A DNA stretch of 64,000 nucleotides. Origin: Rhodothermus marinus DSM 4252 (GTDB lineage Bacteria; Bacteroidota; Rhodothermia; Rhodothermales; Rhodothermaceae). The stretch lies in contig NC_013501.1 in assembly GCF_000024845.1 (NCBI RefSeq), positions 1,120,001-1,184,000 of the forward strand, given 5' to 3'. This document shows positions 19,901 through 31,600 of this stretch, one piece after another; position 1 is the stretch's first letter, and the number at the start of each line of letters is the position of its first letter. The notes beneath the pieces are model-generated. The model was not told the DNA's origin, ran no database searches, and worked only from the letters and a program-made list of their open reading frames with translations. The translations under genes were made by a program, and so were the position numbers.

Positions 19901-20386
19901 ATGTTTCGAAGCAGCCATGGCCGAAAGGATCGGATCCTGAAGCAGCGTCGGCGGGATGCCTACTGGGAGCATCAGAAATGGCCGGAGCCTACGCGTTGCC
20001 CGGATTGTGGCGCCGTGTTCGTGGGCGGGCGATGGACGTGGGAGGAGGTGGCCGAAGCGGTGCACGAGGCGCGGTGCCCGGCCTGCCGACGCGCGGCCGA
20101 TCGCTATCCGGCCGGCTATGTGGAGCTGGCAGGGACGTTTTTAAGCACGCATCAGGAGGAGATCCTGAACCTGATCCACAACCTGGAAGCGCAGGAAAAG
20201 CAGATCCGCCCGCTGGAGCGCATTCTGCAACTTGATGTGCAGAACGGACGCTGCTATGTAACGACCACTGGTGTGCATCTGGCCCGACGTATCGGTGAAG
20301 CTCTGGCCCGGGCTTACCAGGGTGAGCTGGATTTCGCTTATGCCGACGGTGATCGCGTCATTCGGGTGCACTGGCGACGCGACTGA
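19901..20386 (+). CDS. zinc-ribbon protein (BCAM0308/NMD3-like family)
   Basis: 161 residues from the ATG at 19901, which has a good ribosome site (AGAGGGG). The N-terminus has CPDCGAVFVGGRWTW and then CPACRR about 30 residues later, a two-CxxC zinc ribbon around residues 30-70. The C-terminal part is alpha/beta. Bacterial proteins of this build are often annotated as NMD3-like or BCAM0308 family; the true role is unknown, so I give no gene symbol. It is convergent with malQ, with a 3-base gap. Confidence 0.7.
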   Translation: MFRSSHGRKDRILKQRRRDAYWEHQKWPEPTRCPDCGAVFVGGRWTWEEVAEAVHEARCPACRRAADRYPAGYVELAGTFLSTHQEEILNLIHNLEAQEKQIRPLERILQLDVQNGRCYVTTTGVHLARRIGEALARAYQGELDFAYADGDRVIRVHWRRD

Positions 20387-20389
20387 CGC

Positions 20390-21934
20390 TTAAGAAGCGG
20401 GCAGCAGTCGGCCATAAATTTCGGTAAGGGAACGGAGACGCTCGGCTACGTCCGGGCGGAGCTGGTCCGCACGCAGACGCCAGGACCAGTTATGGGGACC
20501 GGTGGTGCCGGGAGTGTTCATGCGCGCTTCGCTACCCAGCCCCAGTACGTCCTGCATCGGAAACACGACCAGCTCGGCTACCGAGGCCATCAGCGTCCGA
20601 ATGCAGGTCCAGTGGATTTCGCGCTCACGTTTGCGGTCCAGGTCCAGATAGGCGCGGGCGTAGGCCTTGGCCCGAGCAACAACCTCTGGCGGAAGGGTGG
20701 TTTTGTTCTGGCCACGCCACCAGCCCACGATCGTGTCGTTGTCGTGCGTGCCGGTGTAGGCTACGAGGTTGCGGATATAGTTGTGTGGTAGAAAGGTGGA
20801 GGTGGCGTCATCGTCGAAGGCAAACTGGAGCACGGCCATGCCGGGAAAGCCAAAGCGTTCCATGAGCTCGGTGACGTCGGGCGTAATGACACCGAGGTTT
20901 TCGGCGACGAGCGGAAGCGGTCCGAGTTTGTGCTGAATTGTCTCAAAAAACTCAGCACCAGGACCGGGTACCCAGCGCCCGTTGACAGCGGTGGGTTCCG
21001 CGGCGGGAATCTCCCAGTAGGCCGCAAAGCCCCGGAAGTGGTCCAGACGGATCAGATCCACCTTTTCCAGCAGGGCCGCAAAGCGCTGAGTCCACCAGTG
21101 ATGGTCCGTCTCTCGGGAGACCTCCCACCGGTAAAGCGGATTGCCCCAGCGCTGGCCCGTTTCGCTGAAGTAATCGGGAGGCACGCCGGCTACCACGGTG
21201 GGATGGCCGTGTTCGTCCAGATGAAACAGGTGGGGATTAGCCCACACGTCGGCGCTGTCGTGTGCCACATAGATCGGGATATCGCCCATCAGCCGGATGC
21301 CGTGTGCATGGCAATAGGCCCGCAGGTCCATCCACTGCCTGTGAAAAAGGTACTGCCAGAACTGGTGCTTTCGGAAGGAGCGGGCCAGCTTCTGACGAGC
21401 GTGGTGCAGGGCACCGGGATCACGGCGGGCCAGCTCGGTGGGCCATTCGGTCCAGACAGCTCCCCCGTGCGCCTCTTTGAGCGCCATGAAGAGCGCATAA
21501 TCGTCAAGCCAGAAAGCCTGCTTTTCGCAGAAAAGCCAGAAATCGGTCTCATCTACCCGGTCCGGGTGTGCCTCAAATGTGGCGTAAGCCTTCTCCAGCA
21601 AATGCTGCTTATAGACAATAACCCAATCGTAGTCCACACGGTCTTCGGGAAAGTCAGGAGGTGAGGCAATGTCGTCGGCCTGCAGCAGACCTGCTTCGAC
21701 CAGACGTTCCGGACTGATCAGCAGCGGATTGCCGGCAAATGTTGAAGGACTGGCATAGGGAGAAAAACCCAGGCCAACCGGCACCAGCGGAAGCATCTGC
21801 CAGAGACGCTGTCCGGCGGCAACTAGAAAGTCAACAAATCGATAGGCAGACGGCCCCAGATCACCAATGCCAAAAGGTCCCGGAAGCGAAGTCGGATGGA
21901 GCAGAATACCACTGGAACGGGGAAGACCGTGCAT
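20390..21934 (-). CDS. malQ: 4-alpha-glucanotransferase
   Basis: 514 residues, GH77 family length. It transfers maltodextrin chains between alpha-1,4-glucans in cytoplasmic starch/glycogen metabolism. Recognisable blocks: the N-terminal RSSGILLHPTSLPGPFGIGD, LIRLDHFRG with the nucleophile Asp, LVAENLGVITPDV with the acid/base Glu, and TGTHDNDTIVGWW with the third carboxylate. No other maltose gene is adjacent. Upstream (21935-22194) I see no clear motif. Confidence 0.95.
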   Translation of the reverse strand: MHGLPRSSGILLHPTSLPGPFGIGDLGPSAYRFVDFLVAAGQRLWQMLPLVPVGLGFSPYASPSTFAGNPLLISPERLVEAGLLQADDIASPPDFPEDRVDYDWVIVYKQHLLEKAYATFEAHPDRVDETDFWLFCEKQAFWLDDYALFMALKEAHGGAVWTEWPTELARRDPGALHHARQKLARSFRKHQFWQYLFHRQWMDLRAYCHAHGIRLMGDIPIYVAHDSADVWANPHLFHLDEHGHPTVVAGVPPDYFSETGQRWGNPLYRWEVSRETDHHWWTQRFAALLEKVDLIRLDHFRGFAAYWEIPAAEPTAVNGRWVPGPGAEFFETIQHKLGPLPLVAENLGVITPDVTELMERFGFPGMAVLQFAFDDDATSTFLPHNYIRNLVAYTGTHDNDTIVGWWRGQNKTTLPPEVVARAKAYARAYLDLDRKREREIHWTCIRTLMASVAELVVFPMQDVLGLGSEARMNTPGTTGPHNWSWRLRADQLRPDVAERLRSLTEIYGRLLPAS

Positions 21935-22194
21935 ACACCACTATACTTACTGGTTCGCAGAACAACAGCGGCGCCAAAGATACGGGATTCGCTCATCGGA
22001 AGGGAGACGCCGGTGGGGAAAAGCCTGTAAAGAAAAAGAAAGCAGCAACTTGCTTACATTGCGAAAAAGCAAACAATTCCCCGCGTCCCTGGAGCCGGCA
22101 GGACAAACCGTTCTGAGTCACCACTTTCGCTTGCCGCGGTTCCGAAAGCGGAAGTTACGTTGCCATCCGGCTGCTAACCGGCTCCAGATGCACC

Positions 22195-22653
22195 CTATTT
22201 GATCAGGATCATTTTGCGTTGTTGGACGAAGTCACCGGCTGTCAGCCGATAGAAGTACAATCCACTGGCCAGGCTCTGCGCCTCGAAGCGCACCTCATAG
22301 ACCCCCGGCCGAAGCTCTTCATCGAGCAACACGCCGACCCGACGGCCCAGCACATCGTAGACCTCCAGACGCGCCCGCACCGGCTCGGGCACCTGGAAGC
22401 GAATGGTCGCCTGCCGCCGGAACGGGTTCGGATAGGCCGGGAACAACGCAAACTGCCGCGGTAGCGCCGCTTCGTCTTCTACACTGACCAGATAACGCGC
22501 CACTTCCAGCACGCGCAGCGCCACCGCCTCGCGCAGGGCCTGATCGAGCTGCAGCAAGCGCTGACTCAGCGTGTCAAGCTGGGCCTGCGCCCGCGGCCCG
22601 AAGGCCAGGCTCAGCAGGCCCAGCAGCACAATGGTTTTCCAGGCTCTACCCAT
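22195..22653 (-). CDS. small secreted protein made mostly of a T9SS C-terminal sorting domain
   Basis: 152 residues. A signal peptide (about 1-25, ending RAQAQ) is followed by a helical stretch (about 26-65) and a type A sorting domain from about residue 68 to the end: FALFPAYPNPFRRQATIRFQ, then LEVYDVLGRRV, ASGLYFYRLTAGD and a basic end. Such domains direct cargo across the outer membrane by the type IX secretion system and are removed or replaced by lipopolysaccharide linkage. Here the domain has almost no cargo. It starts 6 bases after the stop of the giant protein gene, so the two are almost certainly cotranscribed. Confidence 0.85.
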   Translation of the reverse strand: MGRAWKTIVLLGLLSLAFGPRAQAQLDTLSQRLLQLDQALREAVALRVLEVARYLVSVEDEAALPRQFALFPAYPNPFRRQATIRFQVPEPVRARLEVYDVLGRRVGVLLDEELRPGVYEVRFEAQSLASGLYFYRLTAGDFVQQRKMILIK

Positions 22654-22659
22654 GGCTCT

Positions 22660-25600
22660 TTACAGGTTACACTGAATGTTGAAGCTGCCCTGGATCTGAC
22701 CGCTGCCGCCCACACAGGCATCGATCGTACTGGTGCCCGTGCCGGCCGTCTTGATGAGCAGCCCGTCGTTCTGCAGTGTCATACGGCCGTAGCTGCTGCC
22801 GCCATCGCGATACTGGTGGTAGTCGCCGCGGAACTCGATCCGGGCCCCAGCGCGGTTTTCCAGCAGGGCGGGCGCGCGGCCGTAGAAGGTGGCTTCGACG
22901 GCCAGCGTGCCGGTGTTGACCAGATGCGAGCGCAGGCCGACCGGTCCGGTAATGCGCAGCAGGCCCTGGTTGGTCAGCGTGGTATCGCCTTCGAGGACGC
23001 CGCCCTGCCATTCGAGGCCGTTGCCCTGGAAGTTGAGGACTGGCCAGTCGGTGGCGGCGGTGGTATCAGGCGGGGTGCGCACCACGCCAGCGTTGAAGAC
23101 CATGCGGCCATCGAGCGTGGCGGCGAGCAGGCCCTGAAGCGTGAGCGTGCTGGTATTGACCTGGAGCAGGGCCCCACTGGCCACCGTATAGGTGCCACCT
23201 TCGAGCCTGAGCGTGCCGTAGTCGAAGCGCCAGGTGCCGCTGCGGACTTCGAGCGAGTCGCGGTTGGTGAAGTTGAGGTAGTTCCAGTCGGTGGTGCCAC
23301 TGCCCTGGTAGGCGAGGTAGCCTTCGTTTTGGAAGGTGGGGTTGGTGTAGGTGCTATTGGTGTAGAAGTCGGGGTTGTTGCCCATGAGGATCCAGCGGCC
23401 GTGGTTGATCAGCTGGGCCGAGGAGGCGGTAGCGTAGAGGTCGCCGGTTTGTTCGATGGTGCCGCGGTTTTCGAGGCGGCTGTTGGTCTGGAGTGTGAGG
23501 TCATAGGTGGTAATGTCGCTGATTTTGAGGCGGCCGAGGTTGACCAGCTGACCGCTGAGTGTTACGTCGGCGAGCTCCAGACCACTGCCGACAAAGTGGG
23601 CTGTGTCGCCACTGATGGTGGTGGCTCCGGTCAGGAGGAAGCGTCCGGCGATGGGGGAAGGCTGCGAGGCGCGCAGTGTGGTGGTGCCGCTGTTTCGGAC
23701 GAGCAGGGCCCCACTGGCGACCGTGTAGGTTCCGCCTTCGAGCGTGAGCATGCCGTAGTCGAAGCGCCAGGTACCACCCTGAACCTCGAGCGAGTCGCGG
23801 TTGGTGAAGTTGAGGTAGTTCCAGTCGGCGGTGCCACTGCCCTGGTAGGCGAGGTAGCCTTCGTTTTGGAAGGTGGGGTTGGTGCTGGTGCTATTGGTGT
23901 AGAAGTCGGAGTTGTTGCCCATGAGGATCCAGCGGCCGTGGTTGATCAGCTGGGCCGAGGAGGCGGTAGCGTAGAGGTCGCCGGTTTGTTCGATGGTGCC
24001 GCGGTTTTCGAGGCGGCTGTTGGTCTGGAGTGTGAGGTCATAGGTGGTAATGTTGCTGATTTTGAGGCGGCCGAGGTTGACCAGCTGACCGCTGAGTGTT
24101 ACGTCGGCGAGCTCCAGACCACTGCCGACAAAGTGGGCTGTGTCGCCAGTGACGGTGGTGGCTCCGGTCAGGAGGAAGCGTCCGGCGATGGGGGAAGGCT
24201 GCGAGGCGCGCAGTGTGGTGGTGCCGCTGTTTCGGACGAGCTGGGCGCTGTCGGCGACTATGTAGGTTCCGCCTTCGAGCGTGAGCGTGCCGTAGTCGAA
24301 GCGCCAGGTGCCGCTGCGGACTTCGAGCGAGTCGCGGTTGGTGAAGTGGAGGTAGTTCCAGTCGGCGGTGCCACTGCCCTGGTAGGCGAGGTAGCCTTCG
24401 TTTTGGAAGGTGGGGTTGGTGCTGGTGCTATTGGTGTAGAAGTCGGAGTTGTTGCCCATGAGGATCCAGCGGCCGTGGTTGATCAGCTGGGCCGAGGAGG
24501 CGGTAGCGTAGAGGTCGCCGGTTTGTTCGATGGTGCCGCGGTTTTCGAGGCGGCTGTTGGTCTGGAGTGTGAGGTCATAGGTGGTAATGTTGCTGATTTT
24601 GAGGCGGCCGAGGTTGACCAGCTGACCGCTGAGTGTTACGTCGGCGAGCTCCAGACCACTGCCGACAAAGTGGGCTGTGTCGCCAGTGACGGTGGTGGCT
24701 CCGGTCAGGAGGAAGCGTCCGGCGATGGGGGAAGGCTGCGAGGCGCGCAGTGTGGTGGTGCCGCTGTTTCGGACGAGCAGGGCCCCACTGGCGACCGTGT
24801 AGGTTCCGCCTTCGAGCGTGAGCATGCCGTAGTCGAAGCGCCAGGTACCACCCTGAACCTCGAGCGAGTCGCGGTTGGTGAAGTGGAGGTAGTTCCAGTC
24901 GGCGGTGCCACTGCCCTGGTAGGCGAGGTAGCCTTCGTTTTGGAAGGTGGGGTTGGTGCTGGTGCTATTGGTGTAGAAGTCGGAGTTGTTGCCCATGAGG
25001 ATCCAGCGGCCGTGGTTGATCAGCTGGGCCGAGGAGGCGGTAGCGTAGAGGTCGCCGGTTTGTTCGATGGTGCCGCGGTTTTCGAGGCGGCTGTTGGTCT
25101 GGAGTGTGAGGTCATAGGTGGTAATGTCGCTGATTTTGAGGCGGCCGAGGTTGACCAGCTGACCGCTGAGTGTTACGTCGGCGAGCTCCAGACCACTGCC
25201 GACAAAGTGGGCTGTGTCGCCACTGATGGTGGTGGCTCCGGTCAGGAGGAAGCGTCCGGCGATGGGGGAAGGCTGCGAGGCGCGCAGTGTGGTGGTGCCG
25301 CTGTTTCGGACGAGCAGGGCCCCACTGGCGACCGTGTAGGTTCCGCCTTCGAGCGTGAGCATGCCGTAGTCGAAGCGCCAGGTACCACCCTGAACCTCGA
25401 GCGAGTCGCGGTTGGTGAAGTGGAGGTAGTTCCAGTCGGCGGTGCCACTGCCCTGGTAGGCGAGGTAGCCTTCGTTTTGGAAGGTGGGGTTGGTGTAGGT
25501 GCTATTGGTGTAGAAGTCGGAGTTGTTGCCCATGAGGATCCAGCGGCCGTGGTTGATCAGCTGGGCCGAGGAGGCGGTAGCGTAGAGGTCGCCGGTTTGT

Positions 25601-28600
25601 TCGATGGTGCCGCGGTTTTCGAGGCGGCTGTTGGTCTGGAGTGTGAGGTCATAGGTGGTAATGTTGCTGATTTTGAGGCGGCCGAGGTTGACCAGCTGAC
25701 CGCTGAGTGTTACGTCGGCGAGCTCCAGACCACTGCCGACAAAGTGGGCTGTGTCGCCAGTGACGGTGGTGGCTCCGGTCAGGAGGAAGCGTCCGGCGAT
25801 GGGGGAAGGCTGCGAGGCGCGCAGTGTGGTGGTGCCGCTGTTTCGGACGAGCTGGGCGCTGTCGGCGACTATGTAGGTTCCGCCTTCGAGCGTGAGCGTG
25901 CCGTAGTCGAAGCGCCAGGTGCCGCTGCGGACTTCGAGCGAGTCGCGGTTGGTGAAGTGGAGGTAGTACCAGTCGGCGGTGCCACTGCCCTGGTAGGCGA
26001 GGTAGCCTTCGTTTTGGAAGGTGGGGTTGGTGTAGGTGCTATTGGTGTAGAAGTCGGGGCTACTGCCCATGAGGATCCAGCGGCCGTGGTTGATCAGCTG
26101 GGCCGAGGAGGCGGTAGCGTAGAGGTCGCCGGTTTGTTCGATGGTGCCGCGGTTTTCGAGGCGGCTGTTGGTCTGGAGTGTGAGGTCATAGGTGGTAATG
26201 TCGCTGATTTTGAGGTGGCCGAGGTTGACCAGCTGGCCGCTGAGCGTTACGCTACCCAGCGTCACCTCGCCCGCAAGCTGCAGCGCGCCCTGCTCCACGG
26301 TGATCGTGCCGCCCGTCCAGGCAGCACCCGCCGCCTGCGCAAGGGCCGCCCCACCTGCCTTGGCCGCCACCGACAACCTCTCCTGCACCAGCGCCGCCAC
26401 CGACGCCGGCACCTGCGAAGCCGACAACGCAATCTCCGAACGCAACTCCCCGCCGCTCTTCAGCGTCAGGCTCCCCCGGAACGTAATCGGCCCCTGTGCC
26501 ACCAGCGAATAGACCGTGCGCCCGTCCAGCTCGATCGTCACCGGCTGCGCCACCAGAATGTAGACGTCGTTGTTCGGGCCAGGGCACTGGTTGTTCAGCC
26601 AGTTGGCACAGTCCGACATGCGGCGGCCATCCCCTTCACCGGTCCAGATCACGTAGGTCGGCGGCTTGACCAGCAGGTAGGCCACGTCCTGGATCGACGA
26701 GTCGGCGGCCAGGCGCGCCCGCACCTCGTAGACGCCTTCTACGTCCGGCACCGAGACCTTCACCAGATTGTTCGTGATCGGGTTGATCGTCACCCCTTCG
26801 GAGGCCTCCCAGAAGAGCGTCTTGTCCTCGACGCCCGTGACCAGCGCGCCCAGCTGGCGCGTGCGGTCCGGCTCGCCCAGCGGCACAAACAGCGTCTTGG
26901 GTTGCAGGTGCACGCCTGGCACGTTCGGGTCCAGCCCCAGCGAGCTGAGGGCAAAGTTCGGATCACGTGTAACAGCCACGTCCAGGATGCAGGCGCGCAG
27001 GAACGTTTCGGTCACGATGCCCTGCAGGCGGCAGATCAGCTCGGCCCAACTGCGCAGATCCTCAGGCAGGTCCTCCACGGTAAACAGGTTGTTGGGGTCG
27101 GGAAAGAGCGGATCATAAAGGTCTGGTCCCTGGCTAAAGAGGCTTTCTTCGGAGCCGAAGGGAATGCGCCAGTCTTCACGGAAGGCCGTCAGGTACAGGT
27201 CGCGTTCGAGCGGGTTTTCCAGCACGGTGCCATCGCGCAGGCGCAGGTCGTTGTTGGGGTTGCCGTCGGCATCGCCCAGCAGGCCGATCAGGTGTCCGCG
27301 GCGAAAGCCGTTGACCAGCACATGGTAGTCGAAGATATTGTCGCGACGGCGCACGGTCAGCGCCGAGCCATCCTGCCAGGAGATGATCACCTGGGTGCCC
27401 TGTGCGACGACACTGCCACCGCCACTGAGCGCTTGCGTCCAGTGCGTGCCACTGATGCGCTGGCCGTTGATCCAGATGGCCAGGAAATTGGAGGTAGAGT
27501 CCGGATAGACCTCGACGCGGTGGCCATCGACGTTGGCAGCCAGCGCGGCGTTGACCGAGACGCGGTTGCTGTTGGCCCAGGGTTTATGGCGCACCTGGAT
27601 TTCGAACAGGTCGCCGGGCAGCGTCGAACGGCTGACCAGGTAGTCGCCGATGCCCTGGAAGTCATAGCCTCGGCGGTCGAAGGTGGTAATGTGCGGATCG
27701 CCCCAGCTGCCGCCGCGGGCTGGCGGAAGGTTGCCCGTAATGGGTGGGTTCTCCTCGGGATCGTCTTCGTCGTCGTTGCAGGAGAGCGAGAGCGAAAGGG
27801 TGCGGGGGATCTGCTTCTCATTCGTGGCAAAGGTAACTCTGGCGTTGCCGGTCAAGGACTGCCCCAGGCGATCTTCGGTGCATTCGGTCTGGACGGTGAG
27901 CGTGACGGCCGAATCCGGCGGAGTGATGGTGGCCTGCGTGGGCGTGACGGTGAAGGGTCCCTGTACATCAGAGACCGAGACGCTCACCGTGTCGGCGTCT
28001 TTGGCAATGGCGTGGGTGATTTTCTGGAGCCGGTCGCCTTTCTGGCCCGTGAACTCAAGGCGGGAGGGTTCGAGACGGAACTCCGGGTTGCAGAGGTCAA
28101 CCTGACCCAGGTAAGAGTAGCCCAGGGGAATGGTAAACAGATTAAGTACAGGAATGACTGTGGAACTGATGAGGTGCGCAAGCCCTCCCGTTGGTGTAGA
28201 GCAATCGAGTTGAGTCGGGTCGTAAGACACAGTGAACGTATTCCCCTGCGGCGATGCCTCTCCCAGCTTGATTAACTGATTATTCTGTAGCTGGTAGAGA
28301 AAGATCTGTTTAGCCCATCGATAATAACCCTTCAGGATGCCGGATACCCGATTTTGAGTGCGATCAACCCGAGCCGGCTGTGCCAGTGAAATGTCGCCGA
28401 TATCTTTTTCCCAGAATGTGATATCTTTCAAACTAATTTTGCCATCTTCTGTAATCTTTCGAATATTTGCGATAAAGTCGTTGTCGGGTATTTTCTCCAA
28501 TATTTTCTCCAATATTTGATTTACAAAATCAATAAGTTCACTCTGAAATACCAGCTCAGCCGAGGCACCTGTATTTGCGGAGATGCGGCTTTTTGTTAGG

Positions 28601-31600
28601 TTCGACTTTCCCTTCTGCTGGTTTACGATTGTGCCATAATCGGTAATTCCCTGTGGCGATATTGTCATGTAGGGACGCAAGCCTAAGCCAAGAAGAAATA
28701 GTACCTTGGTTTCTTCAACAATGAGGGGTGAGAAGGTCGCGCTTTTCGTTTTGACAAAGCCCAGAATGGGGCCGATGGTAAAAGGCGAAAGCTTGAAGTT
28801 GGCTTTGTAATAATTCAGAATATCTGATTCGGCCTGATAGGATATCAGATCAATCACATTCATGGAAAAGGTACCTGAAATATTTACATTGGCTGCGTTC
28901 GATTGGAGGCGAAGTAGCTTGCCGATATTGGCAGACGGACTAAGGGAAGCGTTAAGCTCTGCGGATAGTATTTTAAGTGTTTTATTTTTTTCAGGAGTAT
29001 TTCCAAGAATTTCTTCTTTGATACCATCCAGGATGCCATCAATGAGCGTGATCCGGAGGGCAAGGCCAGCTGTATAAGTAAACAACTGGTAAGAGTAGGT
29101 ACCCAGGGCGATAGGGATCAGGTAAGTAGGACCTTTTGTGGGTAGGTCAAGTTGATAGTTGATCGAGACACTTCCTTGTGCAGTAGCTGACAATTCTGAT
29201 TCAAATGTTACCTTTTCAAGCAGTTGTGATATGGAGGCATAATCCCAATGGACGAGCGCGGTGTAGAGCTTTTCGGTGTCTTTTTGAAAATCCCACTGGG
29301 AGAGTTTCAGGGCTCCGGATATGCCAAGCGTGAATCCAGCCTCAACGCTGCCGCTACTTTTTTCCCATTTGCACGTTACCTTCAGGGTATATCCCAGCCC
29401 TACCTGGCCTGCAAGACCGGATTGTTCAGCCTCGACCTCCAGCTTACCGCTTACCTTAACTTTAACGTTGCAGGGTTGTTTAGACTTATCCTGTTTAAAC
29501 AAGCTGTTTTGTAACTCTTCTGGCCAGATAACTTGGATGGTATTAGGATTAATCGGAGAAATTCCTTCACGAGCAAGTTCGAGTAGGTCCGGGAAGGGAT
29601 AGCTTATGTACAGCTCTTCGATAGGCAATAAACGCACGCCCAGCAGTACATAGCCATTGCGTTGGGCAATGATTTCCTCAATCTGTCCGCCGAGGCTGAA
29701 TCCTTCGCCTTTGCTGACAATGCGTTGGCCTACCTGGTACTGACCGGTCGAGTCTTCCTTAACGGCCACGCTGATCATGAGGCCGAGAGGATTAAACAGA
29801 GGACGTTCCGCCAGCTCCCATTCGGCCTCTGCGAAAAGGCTGCGCCGCCGGCTGATTTCGTCAGTCGGGAGCGGATAGGTGACGGGCCAGACAAGTTGTG
29901 TTTCGGGGATCACGGCTACGTCAGGTCTGACTTGAACCAGGCGCACCAGCGCCTGGCCGGCGTAGTATGAGCTATCAGGAAAGAGTTGTGAGCGGACTTC
30001 AATGACCAGCAGGCTATCTATGTCAGCACCTCCCGATGGCGCCTGTACTTCCAGGTTGCCCGGCTCAGCCCATTGTACGGTCCATCCCTGTCCGACAGCT
30101 ACTACGTCCAGGTAGTCTGGGCTTCCTGCAAAGCGGTTCCCTTCGGTGTCTTCAATCCACACGCCCAGTGTGCGCACCTCGCCTGCTTCCATGGTCAGCT
30201 CCTGCGGAGCGATGACGATGGCCACAGTGCCATCGTGCTCGATAAGTGTCTGGCCCTGCAGGGGCGGACCCAGTCGGATGGGCTCTCTGGGTAGATCCCC
30301 GCCACTGCGGGGGCCTTCCGCCTGATAGGGAGAAGCCGTCGGCGTAGCCGATACTTCGGCCGACTCGCGCGACTCGCCCCGGACTCCGACGGCAGTTACT
30401 ACCAGATAATACGTCTGGTCATTGCGAAGGCCAGTGATAACCAGGGGGGAAGTCACATCTTCCAGTTTGCGGCCTTCGAGTTTGTCCATCCAGTTGGCCT
30501 TGGTGACGCCCGGTTCGGCGGCTACATAGACGTTGTAGGAGAGGGCCCCGCGTGCAGCTGACCAGGTAAGCACGATCGAGCCATCGCCAGGTACGGCCGC
30601 CACATTCTGGGGAATTTCAGCCGTCAGCGGCCAGTTGAAGCACAGCTGCTGATCGGTTAGCTTCAGACAGATTTCCGGGGGAGTGCCTACGGTTGCGTTG
30701 AAGTGCAGGGCGGTAGCCAGCGGTCGCTGAGCCGGTTGGCGTGTTAGCGTGTCCCGAGCGACGGTTTTACCGACGATGTCCAACCACCGCAGCAGATACT
30801 GCAGACTGTCGATGCGTTGGATTTCAAACCGGACAGCTTCCCCTAAAGGATGGCCTGGATACTTACGAGCGGCAATAAAGACCGCAAACGAAATGCCCTG
30901 CTGGAGCGCTTCATCGGTCACCGTTTCAAGGTCTACTTCCGGGGCACCGGCCAGCACAACATTGTCGGTAGACACAAGTAGAACGCGCGTGGTGTCGATC
31001 TGAGCGCTTAGCTGACGTAGATGGCCGAGCGTTTGCAGCAGCGCCTGGCGTGAGAGGGATTCCAGCGTGTCGGTCTGGGTGGCCGGAGGGGAAGAGGCGG
31101 TGCGCGGAATGCTAAAACGCAACAGGCGGTACGTGTCCAGGCGCAGAATAAAGTCGAGTGCATCGGCGTAGGCGCTCAGTCCTACCCGGAGCGCTGCATC
31201 ATCGGGACTGGGCGGGCGGGTGGTATCCAGTGAAGCGGGCACGCTGAGGGTATGCCCTCGGGTATCGTCGAGCTGAACGGTAAGGGTGGAGTCGTTGGGT
31301 AGAAGCTGCAGGCGATACCATCCTGGAGGCAGCGTGGAGTTAAGCCATAGCGGATTTCCCTGTACGTCATACTGCGCCAGGTAGAGCAGGCCAATCTTGG
31401 CAGAGGATACGGGGTCCTCGGGGAGCTGATCCGCGGGTGCAATGAGTACGGTCAGTTGCGGATCGATGTGGAGTGCAATCGACGTAGTATCAATGGTAAC
31501 CTGCAGGCGATTGGTGGCTTTCTGCAGGAGCGTGCTGCGCTGCCCAAAGGCAATGACAGGGAAGGTGCTCAGGCTTATCAGCAAAAAGAGTCGGTGTAGC

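Noticed and set aside
23165-26250. CRISPR array
   Set aside because: The repeats are 537 bp, coding, without unique spacers.
22816-28275. A plus-strand open reading frame of 1819 codons opposite the giant protein gene
   Set aside because: It mirrors the 537-bp repeats on the other strand and is built of Val/Glu/Gly-rich low-complexity text with no signal or domain. The minus-strand protein has a signal peptide, FN3 and VWD domains, so the plus reading is a shadow.
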